64,000 bases of DNA from Pseudomonadota bacterium (lineage in GTDB: Bacteria > Pseudomonadota > Gammaproteobacteria > Burkholderiales > Burkholderiaceae_C). Positions 1 through 8,759 of the stretch are shown piece after piece (position 1 is the stretch's first letter; every line of letters starts with the position of its first letter). The stretch lies in the NCBI GenBank assembly GCA_018241225.1, contig JAFEEG010000019.1, forward strand, positions 310,001 through 374,000. Reading direction: 5' to 3'. The notes beneath the pieces are model-generated. The model worked only from the letters and a program-made list of their open reading frames with translations, searched no databases and was not told the DNA's origin. The position numbers and the translations under genes are program-made.

Positions 1-122
1 TGCTGGGAGGCCAGAAGATCCAGCGCGAGATTTCGGTTCTGGGCCCCGGCACGTCGACCAAGAACGTGTTCGAGTGGCCGCAAGGCACCGACACCTCGAA
101 AACCGCCAGTACGAGTTCCTGA
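1..122 (+). CDS. 3' end of an unidentified protein (partial)
   Basis: An open frame runs in from the left edge (first full codon at base 3) and stops at TGA 120-122, giving the last 39 residues of a protein. The tail reads LGGQKIQREISVLGPG... and ends in a Ser/Thr/Ala-rich stretch. I do not recognise the family. It is kept as a gene end because the frame is open to the window edge and codon use (GC-rich third positions) fits its neighbours. The 107 bases that follow before the next gene show no obvious terminator. Confidence 0.5.
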   Translation, partial: LGGQKIQREISVLGPGTSTKNVFEWPQGTDTSKTASTSS

Positions 123-229
123 GACTGCGTGCATCGCCAATCCGGCATTCGAGACGAATGACAGCTTGCGATGCACGTTGTCGCGTGCGCTTCAAGCAAA
201 TATTGATGCACTGCAGCATACTTGTCTGA

Positions 230-1399
230 ATGGCGCTTCTTCCGATCACCACCATCGTTGCACTGCTGCATGCGCTGCTCGCGGTGCGCTTGCTGCCGGC
301 GCTTGCCGAGCGCACGGCCGCATGGCCGGTGCTGGCCGTCGCGCTGGTGATTTCTGCGCTGAGCATGCCCTTGCCCTTCCTGGCTCGCAGGCGCTTGCCG
401 ATACCGGGCTGGCTCAAGTGGACAGGCCTGGTCAGCATGGGGTGGTTCTCCTCGCTGTTCGTGCTGAGCGTGCTGCGTGACCTGCTCCTGCTGGGCCACT
501 GGCTGTTTGCCCAGGCAGACGTGGCCGGCGGCAATGCGTGGCGCACGACAAGCGCGCTGGTGGTGCCTGTGGCGGCGACCTTCATCACGCTGGTGGGCTA
601 TTTCAACGCGCGGCGCACCGCACGGGTGCGACGGGTGGACATTCCGATTTCGCGCCTGCCAAGCCAGCTCGAAGGTTTCACCATTGCGCAGCTGAGCGAC
701 ATCCACGTCGGGCCGACCATCCGGGTGCGCTACATCGAGCGGATCGTCAATGCTGTCAACCGCCTGGGGGCGGACATGGTGGCCATCACCGGTGACCTGG
801 TAGACGGCACGGTGGCCGAGCTGCGCACGCACGTGGCGCCGCTGGGCAGACTCAAGGCGCGGCACGGCACCTACGTGGTCACCGGCAACCACGAGTACTA
901 CGCTGGCGCCCACGCGTGGGTCGACGAGTTGCGCCGCCTGGGCTTGAACGTGCTGATGAACGAGCACGTCGTGCTGCAGACGCAGAACGTGAGCGGTGCC
1001 CAGACGGACGAAGAAGTACACGAGAGCGCTCTGGTGGTGGCCGGCGTCACCGACTACACCGCCGGCCACTTCGACCAAACCCATGCGAGTGACCCCGAAG
1101 GAGCCGTGCGTGATGCCCCGCCGCAGGTGCACACGCGCGTCTTGCTGGCGCACCAGCCGCGCAGTGCCATTGCTGCGGCGCAGGCAGGCTACCAGCTGCA
1201 GTTGTCGGGCCACACGCACGGCGGCCAGTTCTTTCCCTGGAACCTGTTCGTTCCTTTGCAGCAGCCGTTCACGGCAGGGCTGCACCGCCTGCACGACATG
1301 TGGGTGTACGTCAGCCGCGGAACAGGCTACTGGGGCCCTCCAAAGCGTTTTGGGGCCCCGTCGGAGATCACCCTGCTTCGCCTGGTGCAGGCGGCCTGA
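230..1399 (+). CDS. Membrane-anchored calcineurin-like metallophosphoesterase (YkuE/YaeI-type)
   Basis: 389 residues. Residues 1-130 are hydrophobic with about four predicted membrane spans; the rest is a calcineurin-like phosphoesterase domain facing the periplasm. The metal-binding motifs are visible in order: SDIHVG (D157, H159), GDLVDG (188-193), GNHE (219-222), a histidine in LLAHQP and SGHTHGG near residue 330. These ligate a binuclear metal centre. Relatives such as E. coli YaeI and Bacillus YkuE act at the membrane; YaeI has phosphodiesterase activity, but the natural substrate here cannot be told. The 3' end overlaps the 3' end of the convergent ybhN-like gene by 32 bases, so no terminator separates them. 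A start at 230 is favoured because the first membrane span follows immediately; no strong ribosome binding site is seen. Confidence 0.85.
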   Translation: MALLPITTIVALLHALLAVRLLPALAERTAAWPVLAVALVISALSMPLPFLARRRLPIPGWLKWTGLVSMGWFSSLFVLSVLRDLLLLGHWLFAQADVAGGNAWRTTSALVVPVAATFITLVGYFNARRTARVRRVDIPISRLPSQLEGFTIAQLSDIHVGPTIRVRYIERIVNAVNRLGADMVAITGDLVDGTVAELRTHVAPLGRLKARHGTYVVTGNHEYYAGAHAWVDELRRLGLNVLMNEHVVLQTQNVSGAQTDEEVHESALVVAGVTDYTAGHFDQTHASDPEGAVRDAPPQVHTRVLLAHQPRSAIAAAQAGYQLQLSGHTHGGQFFPWNLFVPLQQPFTAGLHRLHDMWVYVSRGTGYWGPPKRFGAPSEITLLRLVQAA

Positions 1400-2411
1400 C
1401 AGGCCTGCGAGCGCCTCCTGGCGATGACCGGATGCGCAAGCTCCGGGCGCGCATCTCGGTCAGCGCGTAGGCCAGGCTGGCCAGCATGAGCGGCAGCAGG
1501 TAGTAGATGCCGCGATAGGCCAGCAGCGCCGCCAGCAACTGGTCTGGCGCAACCCGGTAGGACAGGAGGGCCACGAAAACCGTCTCCAGAACGCCCAGGC
1601 CGCCTGGGATGCGGACGATCAGCGTCGCCATGGCGGAGGTCAGCAGCACGGCCAGCACGTGCGGATACGCCACCCGGCCCTGCAGCAGCACCCAGACCAC
1701 GCAGGCGACCAGCGACCAGTTCAGGCCAGCCACGAGCAGTTGCAGCGCCGCCATTCGCACCCCCGGCGGCTCGATGGCGTGGCCGCGCACGTTCCAGCGG
1801 CGTTCATGGGCCCAGGCACAGAAAAGCACGTAGCCAGCCGCAATGGCAAGGGCCAGGCAGCCGACGATGCGCAAGCCGCCGCTGTCGAGCTTCCAGTCCG
1901 GCGGCAGGTCCGGAGGCCAGAACAGGAAGGCCACCCCCGTCACCATGAGGTAGCCGGTCCAGTTGGTCAGCAGGCTGACGCCCACGATGCGCGTGATGTC
2001 CGAGGCCTTCAGACCCAGACGCGAGTACAGGCGGAAGCGAAAGCCGATGCCGCCGACCGTCGAGCCCAGGTTGAGATTGAAGGCATAGCTGATGAGGGCA
2101 ACGCCCATCACCGTGCCGGTGGCCAGCGTATGACGGGTCAGGTGGCGGCCCAGCAGGTCGTAGGTGCTGTAGAGCAGGTGGCTGCACGCTGCCACCACCA
2201 TGGCGGCCACAACGACGCGAAGCGGCAGCTCGCGGATGGCGTCGATGACCTGCGACCAGTCGATGGTGCGCGCCTGGCGAAAAAGAAGGGCGGCCACGGC
2301 CAGCACGAAGACCAACGCCGCGCCCCGTCTGGCCCAGGGCCACCATGCGCGCTGCGCGAGTTTCAGGGGAGGCGGTGCGCTCTCATGGCGCCTGCGTTCG
2401 CGTGGGTCCAT
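1368..2411 (-). CDS. ybhN: YbhN/UPF0104 integral membrane protein (lysylphosphatidylglycerol synthase TM-region family)
   Basis: About 347 residues with roughly eight hydrophobic segments, the layout of the UPF0104 / LPG_synthase_TM family. The region reading NLGSTVGGIGFRFRLYSRLG and the later RIPGGLGVLE are typical conserved patches of this family. It is the last gene of a minus-strand operon ybhP-clsB-ybhN, the same three-gene order as E. coli ybhPON; the YbhN family has been linked to envelope lipid metabolism, but no reaction is established for it. The ATG at 2411 was chosen; it overlaps the end of clsB by 29 bases, while an in-frame upstream ATG at 2450 would overlap by 68. An Arg-rich C-terminal tail follows the last membrane span. 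Confidence 0.8.
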   Translation of the reverse strand: MDPRERRRHESAPPPLKLAQRAWWPWARRGAALVFVLAVAALLFRQARTIDWSQVIDAIRELPLRVVVAAMVVAACSHLLYSTYDLLGRHLTRHTLATGTVMGVALISYAFNLNLGSTVGGIGFRFRLYSRLGLKASDITRIVGVSLLTNWTGYLMVTGVAFLFWPPDLPPDWKLDSGGLRIVGCLALAIAAGYVLFCAWAHERRWNVRGHAIEPPGVRMAALQLLVAGLNWSLVACVVWVLLQGRVAYPHVLAVLLTSAMATLIVRIPGGLGVLETVFVALLSYRVAPDQLLAALLAYRGIYYLLPLMLASLAYALTEMRARSLRIRSSPGGARRPVRPPAPGEAG

Positions 2412-3618
2412 TGCGAAGCAGCGCCTCGGCCGGCTGCAGCCGGGGGGCATGCCGAGGCAGCCAGGCGGCCCAGCGCGGATACCAGCGCAGGAAGTGGAAG
2501 ATGAAGAAACTGCGCACCAGGCGCCAGGCGCTCCACTCGGTCAGATCGGCGGGATCGATCTTGCGGCACGACTCACGCATCAATTGGTCCAGCCGATCGG
2601 CCAGGGTCCGGTTGAAGTTCTCGTCGCGCACGATCACGTTGGCCTCGAGGTTCAGCGACAGGCTCAGGGGGTCGAGATTGCTCGAACCCACCGTGCTCCA
2701 CGCGTCATCCACCAGCGCCACCTTGCCGTGCAGCGGACGCTCGCAGTATTCGTAGATCTGCACACCGGCGTGCAGCAGGTGGTGATAGAGCATGCTGGCC
2801 GCGGTTTTCACGATGGGCATGTCGGGTTCGCCCTGGAGCACCAGGCGCACGTCCACGCCGCGCTGCGCGGCGCGCCGCATTTCCTTGATGAGGCGATAGC
2901 CAGGGAAGAAGTAGGCATTGGCAATCACGATGCGCCTGCGGGCGCTGCGTATGGCCGCGCGATAGTGCCGCTCGATGTCCTGCGGATGGCGGCGGTTGTC
3001 GCGCGAGACGAAGATGACATCTGCACTGCCCTTGGCTTGGCCAGGAACACCGGCTTGCTCGTGCTCTTGCACGCGCCTGCGGAACCAGCCGGGCTCCTGT
3101 TTGCCAAGGGCGATTTCTCGCAGAACGAAGCGGTGGATCTGCGCAACCACCGGGCCGACCAACTCGGCCGCATAGTCCTGCTTTCCCTTGGGCCCGTAGC
3201 TGCGCAGGTGGTCGTGCGAGAAGTTGATGCCGCCAACAAAGGCCAGCTCGCCGTCGATCACGATGACCTTGCGATGCATGCGTCGGATCATGTTCAGCCG
3301 TTGGCCGAGGAGGCGAAAGCGAATACCCGGATCGAACACGCGAAGCTTCACGCCTGCACGGGTCAGGGAGAGCACGTAGTCGTCCGAGAGGTCCGGCGAG
3401 CCGAATCCGTCGACCATGAGGTCCACGCGCACGCCGCGTCGCGCGGCATCGATCAGGGCTGCCTGCAAGGCCAGCCCCACTTCGTCCTCGAAAAGAATGA
3501 AGGTTTCGATGATGACTTCCCGCCTGGCGTTGGCGATGCACTCGAACACGCGTGGAAAGAACTCCTCGCCGTTCTCGATGAGCCGGACGTCGTTGCCCGG
3601 CACCCAGCGTTCGGTCAT
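2383..3618 (-). CDS. clsB: Cardiolipin synthase B (phospholipase D superfamily)
   Basis: 411 residues, the length of E. coli ClsB (413). Two PLD-type HKD motifs are visible: the first as MHRKVIVIDGELAFVGGINF and the second as LHGKVALVDDAWSTVGSSN, each supplying the His and Lys of a phosphatidyl-transfer site. ClsB makes cardiolipin by transferring a phosphatidyl group between phosphatidylglycerol molecules, and can act on other alcohols. The protein starts MTERWVPGNDVRLIENG at ATG 3618; a longer frame upstream is Cys/Arg-rich and overlaps ybhP, so it is rejected. It begins 22 bases after the ybhP stop and runs into ybhN, in one transcription unit. There is no N-terminal membrane span, as expected for ClsB. 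Confidence 0.92.
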   Translation of the reverse strand: MTERWVPGNDVRLIENGEEFFPRVFECIANARREVIIETFILFEDEVGLALQAALIDAARRGVRVDLMVDGFGSPDLSDDYVLSLTRAGVKLRVFDPGIRFRLLGQRLNMIRRMHRKVIVIDGELAFVGGINFSHDHLRSYGPKGKQDYAAELVGPVVAQIHRFVLREIALGKQEPGWFRRRVQEHEQAGVPGQAKGSADVIFVSRDNRRHPQDIERHYRAAIRSARRRIVIANAYFFPGYRLIKEMRRAAQRGVDVRLVLQGEPDMPIVKTAASMLYHHLLHAGVQIYEYCERPLHGKVALVDDAWSTVGSSNLDPLSLSLNLEANVIVRDENFNRTLADRLDQLMRESCRKIDPADLTEWSAWRLVRSFFIFHFLRWYPRWAAWLPRHAPRLQPAEALLRNGPTRTQAP

Positions 3619-3640
3619 GCGCAAACCTCCGTGCGCCAGC

Positions 3641-4480
3641 TCATAGCGTGATCTCCGCCACCAGGGGCGCGTGGTCCGACAGGTGCGACCACGGCCTGCG
3701 CGCAAGCACGATGGGTGCATGCACGCCCGCATTGCGCACATAGATGCGGTCCAGCGGCAGCACCGGAAAGCGTGCCGGAAAAGTGCGTGCTGCATACCCG
3801 TGCGCGTGAACGAACACCTCGTGCAGCGCAGCGCCTTCCTTGAGCACCCTGTGCGCGCGGCCGCGCCAGTCGTTGAAGTCGCCCGCCACGATCAGCGGTG
3901 CATCGGGTGGCACTTCGTCGCGCACGATGAGGCACAGCAGTTCGAGCTGCTGCCCGCGCTGTTCTTCGGAAAGACCCAGGTGCACGCAGATGGTGTGCAC
4001 CTGCAGCGAACGCCCGGGAAGACTCAGCGTGCAATGCAGGAGGCCACGCTTTTCCACGCCATTGAGGGACACGTCGTGGTTGCGGTACTCAACGATCGGA
4101 AACTTGGAAAGCAGGGCATTGCCATGGTGGCCGCGCGGATAGACCGCGTTTCGCCCATAGGCGAACTGCGGCCACATGGTGTCGGCGAGAAATTCGTAGT
4201 GCGGCGCCTGCGGCCAGTTCTGGATGGTTTGCGAATGGCGCGAGTGCGTGCCCAGCACTTCCTGCAGGAACACCACGTCGGCACCAACCGTTCGCACCGC
4301 TTCGCGCAACTCCGGAAGGATGAAGCGGCGGTTGAGAGCGGCGAAGCCCTTGTGCGTGTTGACCGTCATCACCTTGAGCGAAAGAGGTGATTCCTGCACG
4401 GCTGCTGCGGGGGATACGCGGGTGTCTTGCACCCTTCGTGTTTTAGTGCTCCCGCGCCGCCTTGCCTGTAGGACGTGCAC
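3641..4480 (-). CDS. ybhP: Endonuclease/exonuclease/phosphatase-family protein YbhP
   Basis: Up to 279 residues; the core from [14 protein letters not shown] onward closely follows E. coli YbhP, including LQEV (metal-binding Glu), [27 protein letters not shown] (catalytic Asp/Asn) and the terminal LSDHAPL (catalytic His). The fold is that of DNase I/sphingomyelinase-type metal-dependent hydrolases; the substrate of YbhP is unknown. It is the first gene of the ybhP-clsB-ybhN operon, which suggests an envelope lipid role. The start is uncertain: the frame opens with GTG at 4480, and the Arg-rich first 30 residues may not be translated; an internal ATG at 4369 is too late to keep the first strand intact. 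Confidence 0.85.
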   Translation of the reverse strand: MHVLQARRRGSTKTRRVQDTRVSPAAAVQESPLSLKVMTVNTHKGFAALNRRFILPELREAVRTVGADVVFLQEVLGTHSRHSQTIQNWPQAPHYEFLADTMWPQFAYGRNAVYPRGHHGNALLSKFPIVEYRNHDVSLNGVEKRGLLHCTLSLPGRSLQVHTICVHLGLSEEQRGQQLELLCLIVRDEVPPDAPLIVAGDFNDWRGRAHRVLKEGAALHEVFVHAHGYAARTFPARFPVLPLDRIYVRNAGVHAPIVLARRPWSHLSDHAPLVAEITL

Positions 4481-4614
4481 CGAGTTTTACAGGCACCGCC
4501 TTCGCACAAGCCTGGAAGCTTCCTACACCTGTGGCCGCGATGGCACTACGTGGCTGCCGTGCAGGGCTACCTAGCATGGACTCGTGCGCCAGTTGAAGGC
4601 GCAAGGAGACCAAC

Positions 4615-4983
4615 ATGAACGCAAACATCTGCATGAAGAGTGCGCTGCTTGCCTTGCTGCTGTCGGCAGGCGCTGGCGTGGCACTGGCCCAGAAGCCCGA
4701 CAGGCCGCCCAACACCGGCCAGGCGCCGGTTTCACGCGAAGCGGTCAAGCAAGAGGCGCGGCAGGCCTCGCGCAACACGGCCAACACGAACGTGCCGGCC
4801 GTCGGTGGCGAGGCCAGCACCATGACCAATCACCAGCCGAACATGCAACCGGTGCCGATCAGCGGCAAGACGCGCGCCGAGGTGCGGCAGGAGACATATC
4901 ACCAGAAGCCGCACTTTGGCCAGCCGGGCGAGAAGACCGGCATTCCGACCAATCCGCCGGGCAAGATGGGCACGCCTGAGTAG
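4615..4983 (+). CDS. Small secreted protein with DUF4148-like motifs
   Basis: 122 residues. A signal peptide is clear (MNANICMKSALLALLLSAGA... cut near VALA-QK). The mature part is Pro/Asn/Thr-rich and probably disordered. Two short motifs of the DUF4148 type (S/T-R-x-x-V-x-x-E) occur: SREAVKQE at residues 40-47 and TRAEVRQE at 86-93. Such small periplasmic proteins are abundant in Burkholderiales and have no known function. The start is supported by AAGGAG seven bases upstream of ATG 4615. A strong hairpin terminator follows directly. Flanking genes are in the opposite direction, so it is a single-gene unit. Confidence 0.75.
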   Translation: MNANICMKSALLALLLSAGAGVALAQKPDRPPNTGQAPVSREAVKQEARQASRNTANTNVPAVGGEASTMTNHQPNMQPVPISGKTRAEVRQETYHQKPHFGQPGEKTGIPTNPPGKMGTPE

Positions 4984-4986
4984 CAG

Positions 4987-5013
4987 AAAGCCCGCCAGGA
5001 GGCGGGCTTTTTC
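4987..5013 (+). terminator. Rho-independent terminator
   Basis: A perfect 10-bp stem, AAAGCCCGCC (4987-4996) and GGCGGGCTTT (5001-5010), with the loop AGGA, followed by TTTTTC. It begins three bases after the stop codon of the small secreted protein. Because the stem also ends in AAA/TTT on the other side, it can terminate the convergent Spy-like gene from the right as well. Confidence 0.9.
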
Positions 5014-5033
5014 TGGGGCCTGGGTGCCGCGGC

Positions 5034-5576
5034 TCAGCTCTTGGCGGGCGTCTGCGAGTGGCCGTGGCCGCCACGCGGACCATGGTGGCGTTCGCCGCCC
5101 GGGCCGAAGTGCACGGTTTCCGTATCGAAGGTCTTCTGCTGCTCGGGCTTGAGCGCGGCATAGAAGCTGCGAGTGGCATCGGCGCGCTTGGCAAAGGCGG
5201 CACTGCGTTCAGCCTGGTGCTTTTGCATCATGTCCAGGCGCTCGGGCGTGGTCATCTTGGCGATGTCCTCGCGGCTGGGGCGCTGGGCGGGTGGTGCCGG
5301 TGGTTGCTGGGCGGCTGCAAAGCTGCTCCAGGCCGACTCCTGCGAGGCGTCGAGCTTGAGCTTGTCCTTGAGCTCGGCCAGGCGCTTGTCGCGGCGCTGC
5401 TGCATCTGCTCGAAGCGCTTGGCCGGATCGCCGCGTTCCATGCGGGGAGCGCCGGGCGCGGCGGCGGTTGCGGCCGGTGCCGCGGGAGCCGGCGGCGGGG
5501 TTTGTGCAGAGGCTGCGAAGGCCACGCTGGCCAGCAGGCCGATCCACAGGATTTGACGAGTCTTGTTGGCGATCAT
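5034..5576 (-). CDS. Spy/CpxP-like periplasmic LTxxQ-family protein
   Basis: 180 residues. Signal peptide MIANKTRQILWIGLLASVAF... ending at ASAQ, then a Pro/Ala linker, then a helical region with Arg/Glu/Gln heptads (RFEQMQQRRDKRLAELKDKL, LDMMQKHQAERSAAFAKRAD) that ends in FYAALKPEQQKTFD, the LTPEQ-like motif of the Spy/CpxP fold. The C-terminus is rich in His and Gly (FGPGGERHHGPRGGHGH), which could bind metal. Family members are periplasmic chaperones or stress sensors. The start at ATG 5576 is preceded by GAAGGAAGGAATC; an in-frame TTG at 5597 lies inside that ribosome binding site and is rejected. Monocistronic, minus strand. Confidence 0.8.
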   Translation of the reverse strand: MIANKTRQILWIGLLASVAFAASAQTPPPAPAAPAATAAAPGAPRMERGDPAKRFEQMQQRRDKRLAELKDKLKLDASQESAWSSFAAAQQPPAPPAQRPSREDIAKMTTPERLDMMQKHQAERSAAFAKRADATRSFYAALKPEQQKTFDTETVHFGPGGERHHGPRGGHGHSQTPAKS

Positions 5577-5699
5577 GAACAGGATTCCTTCCTTCAAAAA
5601 CCGCTGCCAACGAGCAGCAGGTGAAGCGAAGTTTGAGCCCGTCAGGTGTACGGTCTGTGAGCGGCCGATGAGCCTGCGTAAAGATGCGTGAAGGCGCGG

Positions 5700-6770
5700 C
5701 TATTTGGGACGGGGCGCGTGCAGCCCCTTGGCCGGCTGGGGCAGGCGCCCTTCGCGCAGCAGCTTCACGCCGCGTGCCACGGCGAGCGCCACGTTGCGCG
5801 TTTCCTGCTGTACGTCCACGTCGCGGTCGAGGGCCTCGTGGCTGCTGGCATAGGGCTCGTAGTAGCCGATGTAGCGGTCGAGCCGGGCCTGGCTGCCGGC
5901 GTCGAGCAGGCCCATCCAGTCCAGCCAGTCGCACAGGTTGCGGCGCAGGCTTTCCACACCGGCCACGTCGCCCTGCACCACCACGCCGTAGACCCGGCCT
6001 GCCAGGTGCTTGGGGTAGGCCCAGCCCTTTTCTTCCAGTGCCTTGGCCTCGGCGGGTCGCTTGCCATGGGTGGTGGTGGGGTCGGGGTTGCCGCCGTCCG
6101 CGCAGACCAGCCGATCGATCATGAGCTTGAGGGCGCTGCTGGCCTGGTACCAGTGGGTGGGCGTGAAGACGATCACGCCGTGGGCGGCCACCCAGCGTTC
6201 ATAGATCTCGGCCATCCAGTCGCCGGTCTGCCCCAGCGCGTGGTTGGGGTAGCAACTGCACGGCCAGTGGCACAGCGGCATGGCGGTGGAGACGCAGCCC
6301 TTGCACGGATGAATGCGCAGCGCGTAGCTGGAGGTCAGCAGGCTCAGGTCCAGCACGTCGGCGCGCAGGCCCTCGGCTTCGATCTGCTCGCGTGCCAGTT
6401 GCAGCAGCCGGTGGGTCTTGGAGATCTCGCCGGGGCAGGTGCCGTCGTTGCGGGGCGAGCCGTTGATGAGAAGGACTCGCGATGGGGTGGCCGGATCGCT
6501 CCATGCCGACTGGGCCTTCAGCAGCCGGTCGCGGGTTTGCGTCCACTCGATCGAAAGCTCATAGCCCGGGTCGGCAAAGCCGGCACCGGCGGGCCGGGTT
6601 TGCGGGGCCTTGCGGCCCTCGTCATAGGCCTCCCAGGCGATGACCTCGATGCGCGACAGGGCATCGGCTTCCTTCGCGAAAGCCGGGTCCTGGAAGGACT
6701 GCTGGAAGCGTGTGTGGAACTCGGCGCGCGAAAGCGGGGCCGGCGCCTGGCCCTTGCGAACGGAAGCCAT
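5700..6770 (-). CDS. Flavodoxin-family NADPH-dependent FMN reductase
   Basis: 356 residues, with about 95 N-terminal residues in front of the flavodoxin-like fold. The fold opens with RVLLINGSPRNDGTCPGEIS, the FMN phosphate-binding loop of NADPH-dependent FMN reductases, followed by a Cys-rich patch HPCKGCVSTAMPLCHWPCSC that resembles the CxGC motif of iron-sulphur or metal-binding flavodoxin relatives, then GVIVFTPTHWYQASSALKLMIDR (FMN isoalloxazine loop). It is likely a cytoplasmic flavin-dependent oxidoreductase; substrate unknown. Monocistronic, 94 bases downstream of the pirin gene's stop. Confidence 0.75.
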   Translation of the reverse strand: MASVRKGQAPAPLSRAEFHTRFQQSFQDPAFAKEADALSRIEVIAWEAYDEGRKAPQTRPAGAGFADPGYELSIEWTQTRDRLLKAQSAWSDPATPSRVLLINGSPRNDGTCPGEISKTHRLLQLAREQIEAEGLRADVLDLSLLTSSYALRIHPCKGCVSTAMPLCHWPCSCYPNHALGQTGDWMAEIYERWVAAHGVIVFTPTHWYQASSALKLMIDRLVCADGGNPDPTTTHGKRPAEAKALEEKGWAYPKHLAGRVYGVVVQGDVAGVESLRRNLCDWLDWMGLLDAGSQARLDRYIGYYEPYASSHEALDRDVDVQQETRNVALAVARGVKLLREGRLPQPAKGLHAPRPK

Positions 6771-6864
6771 GTGGCCATCTTGGCCGGCCCGGCCCGGGGA
6801 CGCGATGGGCCGGCTTGCCGATCCGCCGTAGGCCGGCGCCGCAACTGTCCGGATTCTTCTGCTT

Positions 6865-7761
6865 CTAGCGCAGCTTGCCGTTCTGGAAGTCGTGAACCGC
6901 CTGCACCACCTGTTCGCGCGTGTTCATCACGAAGGGGCCGTATTGCGCGATGGGCTCGTGCAGGGGCTTGCCCGCGATCAGCAGCACCCGTGCCGGGCTG
7001 TGGTTGGTGCGTGGTGCGCGCAGCATGACGCCGTCGCTGTCCGGCGTGTTGGCCAGGATGGCCATGCGCTTGGTCGGCACTTCGCTGCTGCCGATGAACA
7101 CCGATTCGCGAAACACGTAGATCAGCGCGTTGTGCTCCGGGGGCATGGCCTGCGAAAACGCGGTGCCGGGCGGCAGGGTGATGTCCAGGTACAGCGGCTG
7201 CGTGTGTTCGCGCTGCATGGCGCCCTCGACGCCGTTGCTGATTCCGGCGATCACCCGCACCTGCACGCCGCCCTGGGCGCCGTATTCGGGAATCTCGGTG
7301 CTCTGGATGTCGCGATACCAGGGCTCGCGCATCTTGTCCTTGGCCGGCAGGTTGAGCCAGAGCTGGAAGCCTTCCATGCGGCCCTCTTCCTGCTCGGGCA
7401 GTTCGCTGTGCACCAGGCCCCGCCCCGCAGTCATCCATTGCACGCCGCCGTTTTGCAGCAGGCCTTCGTGGCCCGCGCTGTCGCGATGGCGCATGCGCCC
7501 GGCGATCATGTAGGTCACCGTCTCGAAGCCGCGGTGCGGATGGTTGGGAAAGCCGCCGATGTAGTCGCCCGGGTTGTCGCTGCCGAAGGCGTCCAGCATC
7601 AGGAACGGGTCCAGGCGCTGTTGCAGTGGCTGCTGGAGAACGCGCGTGAGCTTGACGCCGTCCCCATCGCTGGTGGAAACGCCAGCCACGATGTGGTCGA
7701 TGCCGCGCGGCTGGGTCAGCATGGGCAGCGGAACATGGTTGGGGTGGTGCGCGCTGTTCAT
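6865..7761 (-). CDS. Pirin-family cupin protein
   Basis: 298 residues from ATG 7761 (an in-frame ATG six codons upstream is possible). The pirin N-terminal cupin is recognisable: DPFLMLDAFGSD, PNHPHRGFETVTYMIAGRMRHRDSAG with the metal-binding His pair, and GGVQWMTAGRGLVHSELP supplying further ligands; the C-terminal pirin domain follows. Pirins bind one Fe(II) or other metal; bacterial members include quercetin 2,3-dioxygenases and proteins of unknown role. It is alone on the minus strand, between the permease genes and the FMN reductase; no functional link is shown. Confidence 0.88.
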   Translation of the reverse strand: MNSAHHPNHVPLPMLTQPRGIDHIVAGVSTSDGDGVKLTRVLQQPLQQRLDPFLMLDAFGSDNPGDYIGGFPNHPHRGFETVTYMIAGRMRHRDSAGHEGLLQNGGVQWMTAGRGLVHSELPEQEEGRMEGFQLWLNLPAKDKMREPWYRDIQSTEIPEYGAQGGVQVRVIAGISNGVEGAMQREHTQPLYLDITLPPGTAFSQAMPPEHNALIYVFRESVFIGSSEVPTKRMAILANTPDSDGVMLRAPRTNHSPARVLLIAGKPLHEPIAQYGPFVMNTREQVVQAVHDFQNGKLR

Positions 7762-7850
7762 GGGTTGTGATGGTGGCACTGTTCGGCCGACCGCGCGCCC
7801 GGCGTGGGTTCCCTCCAGCGAGGGGCACCCATTTCCGCGTCAAGGTTTTC

Positions 7851-8759
7851 TCAGTGCGCCTGGCGTGAGCGCGACCGGCTCCCCAGCAGCGCCGCGGCGC
7901 CCACCGCCAGGGCCATGACCAGCAGGGAGACCACCGTGGTGACGGTGCCCAGGGCGTAGATGGCCGGCGTGGTCACGGTGGAAGTCAGGCCCTGCAACTC
8001 CAGCGGCAGGGTGTTCACGTCGCCGATGGCCTGCGAGGTGCGCGCAATCTCGTCCCAGCTGAGCGTGAAGCCGAACATGCCGATGCCCACGATGGAGGGC
8101 CCGATGAGCGGCAACACCACGTGCGCGAAACCCTGCCAGGGCGTGGCACCCAGGTCGCGCGCGGCTTCCTCGTAGGCGGGGTTGAAGCGGTTGAACACCG
8201 CGAACATGATCAGCAGGCCGAAGGGCAGCGTCCAGGTCAGGTGCGCGCCCAGTGCCGAGGTGAGCAGGCCCAGCGCCGTGCCATAGCCTTCGAGCAGGTT
8301 GTCCGCGCCCACGGCGGCGAACACCGCCTTGAGCCCCGTGTCGACCAGGCGGAACTGCAGCCCGATGCCCAGCGACACGATGATGGACGGCATGATCAGG
8401 CTGGCCACCGTGACGTAGAACAGCGCGTTGCCGCCGCGCAGCCGCTTGCGAAAGGCCAGGCCCGCCAGCACCGACAGCAGCACCGTCAGGCCCATCACCA
8501 CCGTGCCCAGCATCAGCGAGCGCCGGAAGGCCGCGCCGATGTCCACCGTGCCCAGGCCCTCGGCCAGCTTGTGGAACCAGTGCAGCGACATGCCGCGCAG
8601 CGGGAAGGTGAGGCCACCTTCGGGCCCCTGGAAGCTCAGCACGAAGATGGTGATCATCGGGCCGTAGAGAAAGAGCAGGAACAGCCCGAACACCGCGGCC
8701 AATGGCCAGAAGCCGGCGGGCCGTGGGTCGCGCAGATGGTGTGGCTTGAGCAGGTTCAT
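7851..8759 (-). CDS. potC: ABC transporter permease, spermidine/putrescine PotC-type
   Basis: 302 residues with six predicted membrane spans. The cytoplasmic coupling loop EEAARDLGATPWQGFAHVVLP matches the EAA motif of binding-protein-dependent permeases and is typical of PotC/PotI. It pairs with the upstream permease, whose stop overlaps its ATG by four bases (ATGA at 8756-8759), so the two are translationally coupled. It is the last of four genes: ATPase, binding protein, PotB-type and PotC-type permease. The substrate could be a polyamine or a related small cation; the sequence alone does not decide. Confidence 0.85.
   Translation of the reverse strand: MNLLKPHHLRDPRPAGFWPLAAVFGLFLLFLYGPMITIFVLSFQGPEGGLTFPLRGMSLHWFHKLAEGLGTVDIGAAFRRSLMLGTVVMGLTVLLSVLAGLAFRKRLRGGNALFYVTVASLIMPSIIVSLGIGLQFRLVDTGLKAVFAAVGADNLLEGYGTALGLLTSALGAHLTWTLPFGLLIMFAVFNRFNPAYEEAARDLGATPWQGFAHVVLPLIGPSIVGIGMFGFTLSWDEIARTSQAIGDVNTLPLELQGLTSTVTTPAIYALGTVTTVVSLLVMALAVGAAALLGSRSRSRQAH

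Noticed and set aside
2200-3651. Long plus-strand open frame opposite clsB
   Set aside because: High GC makes long antisense frames common. It has no domain, no ribosome binding site, and the minus strand carries two clear HKD motifs.
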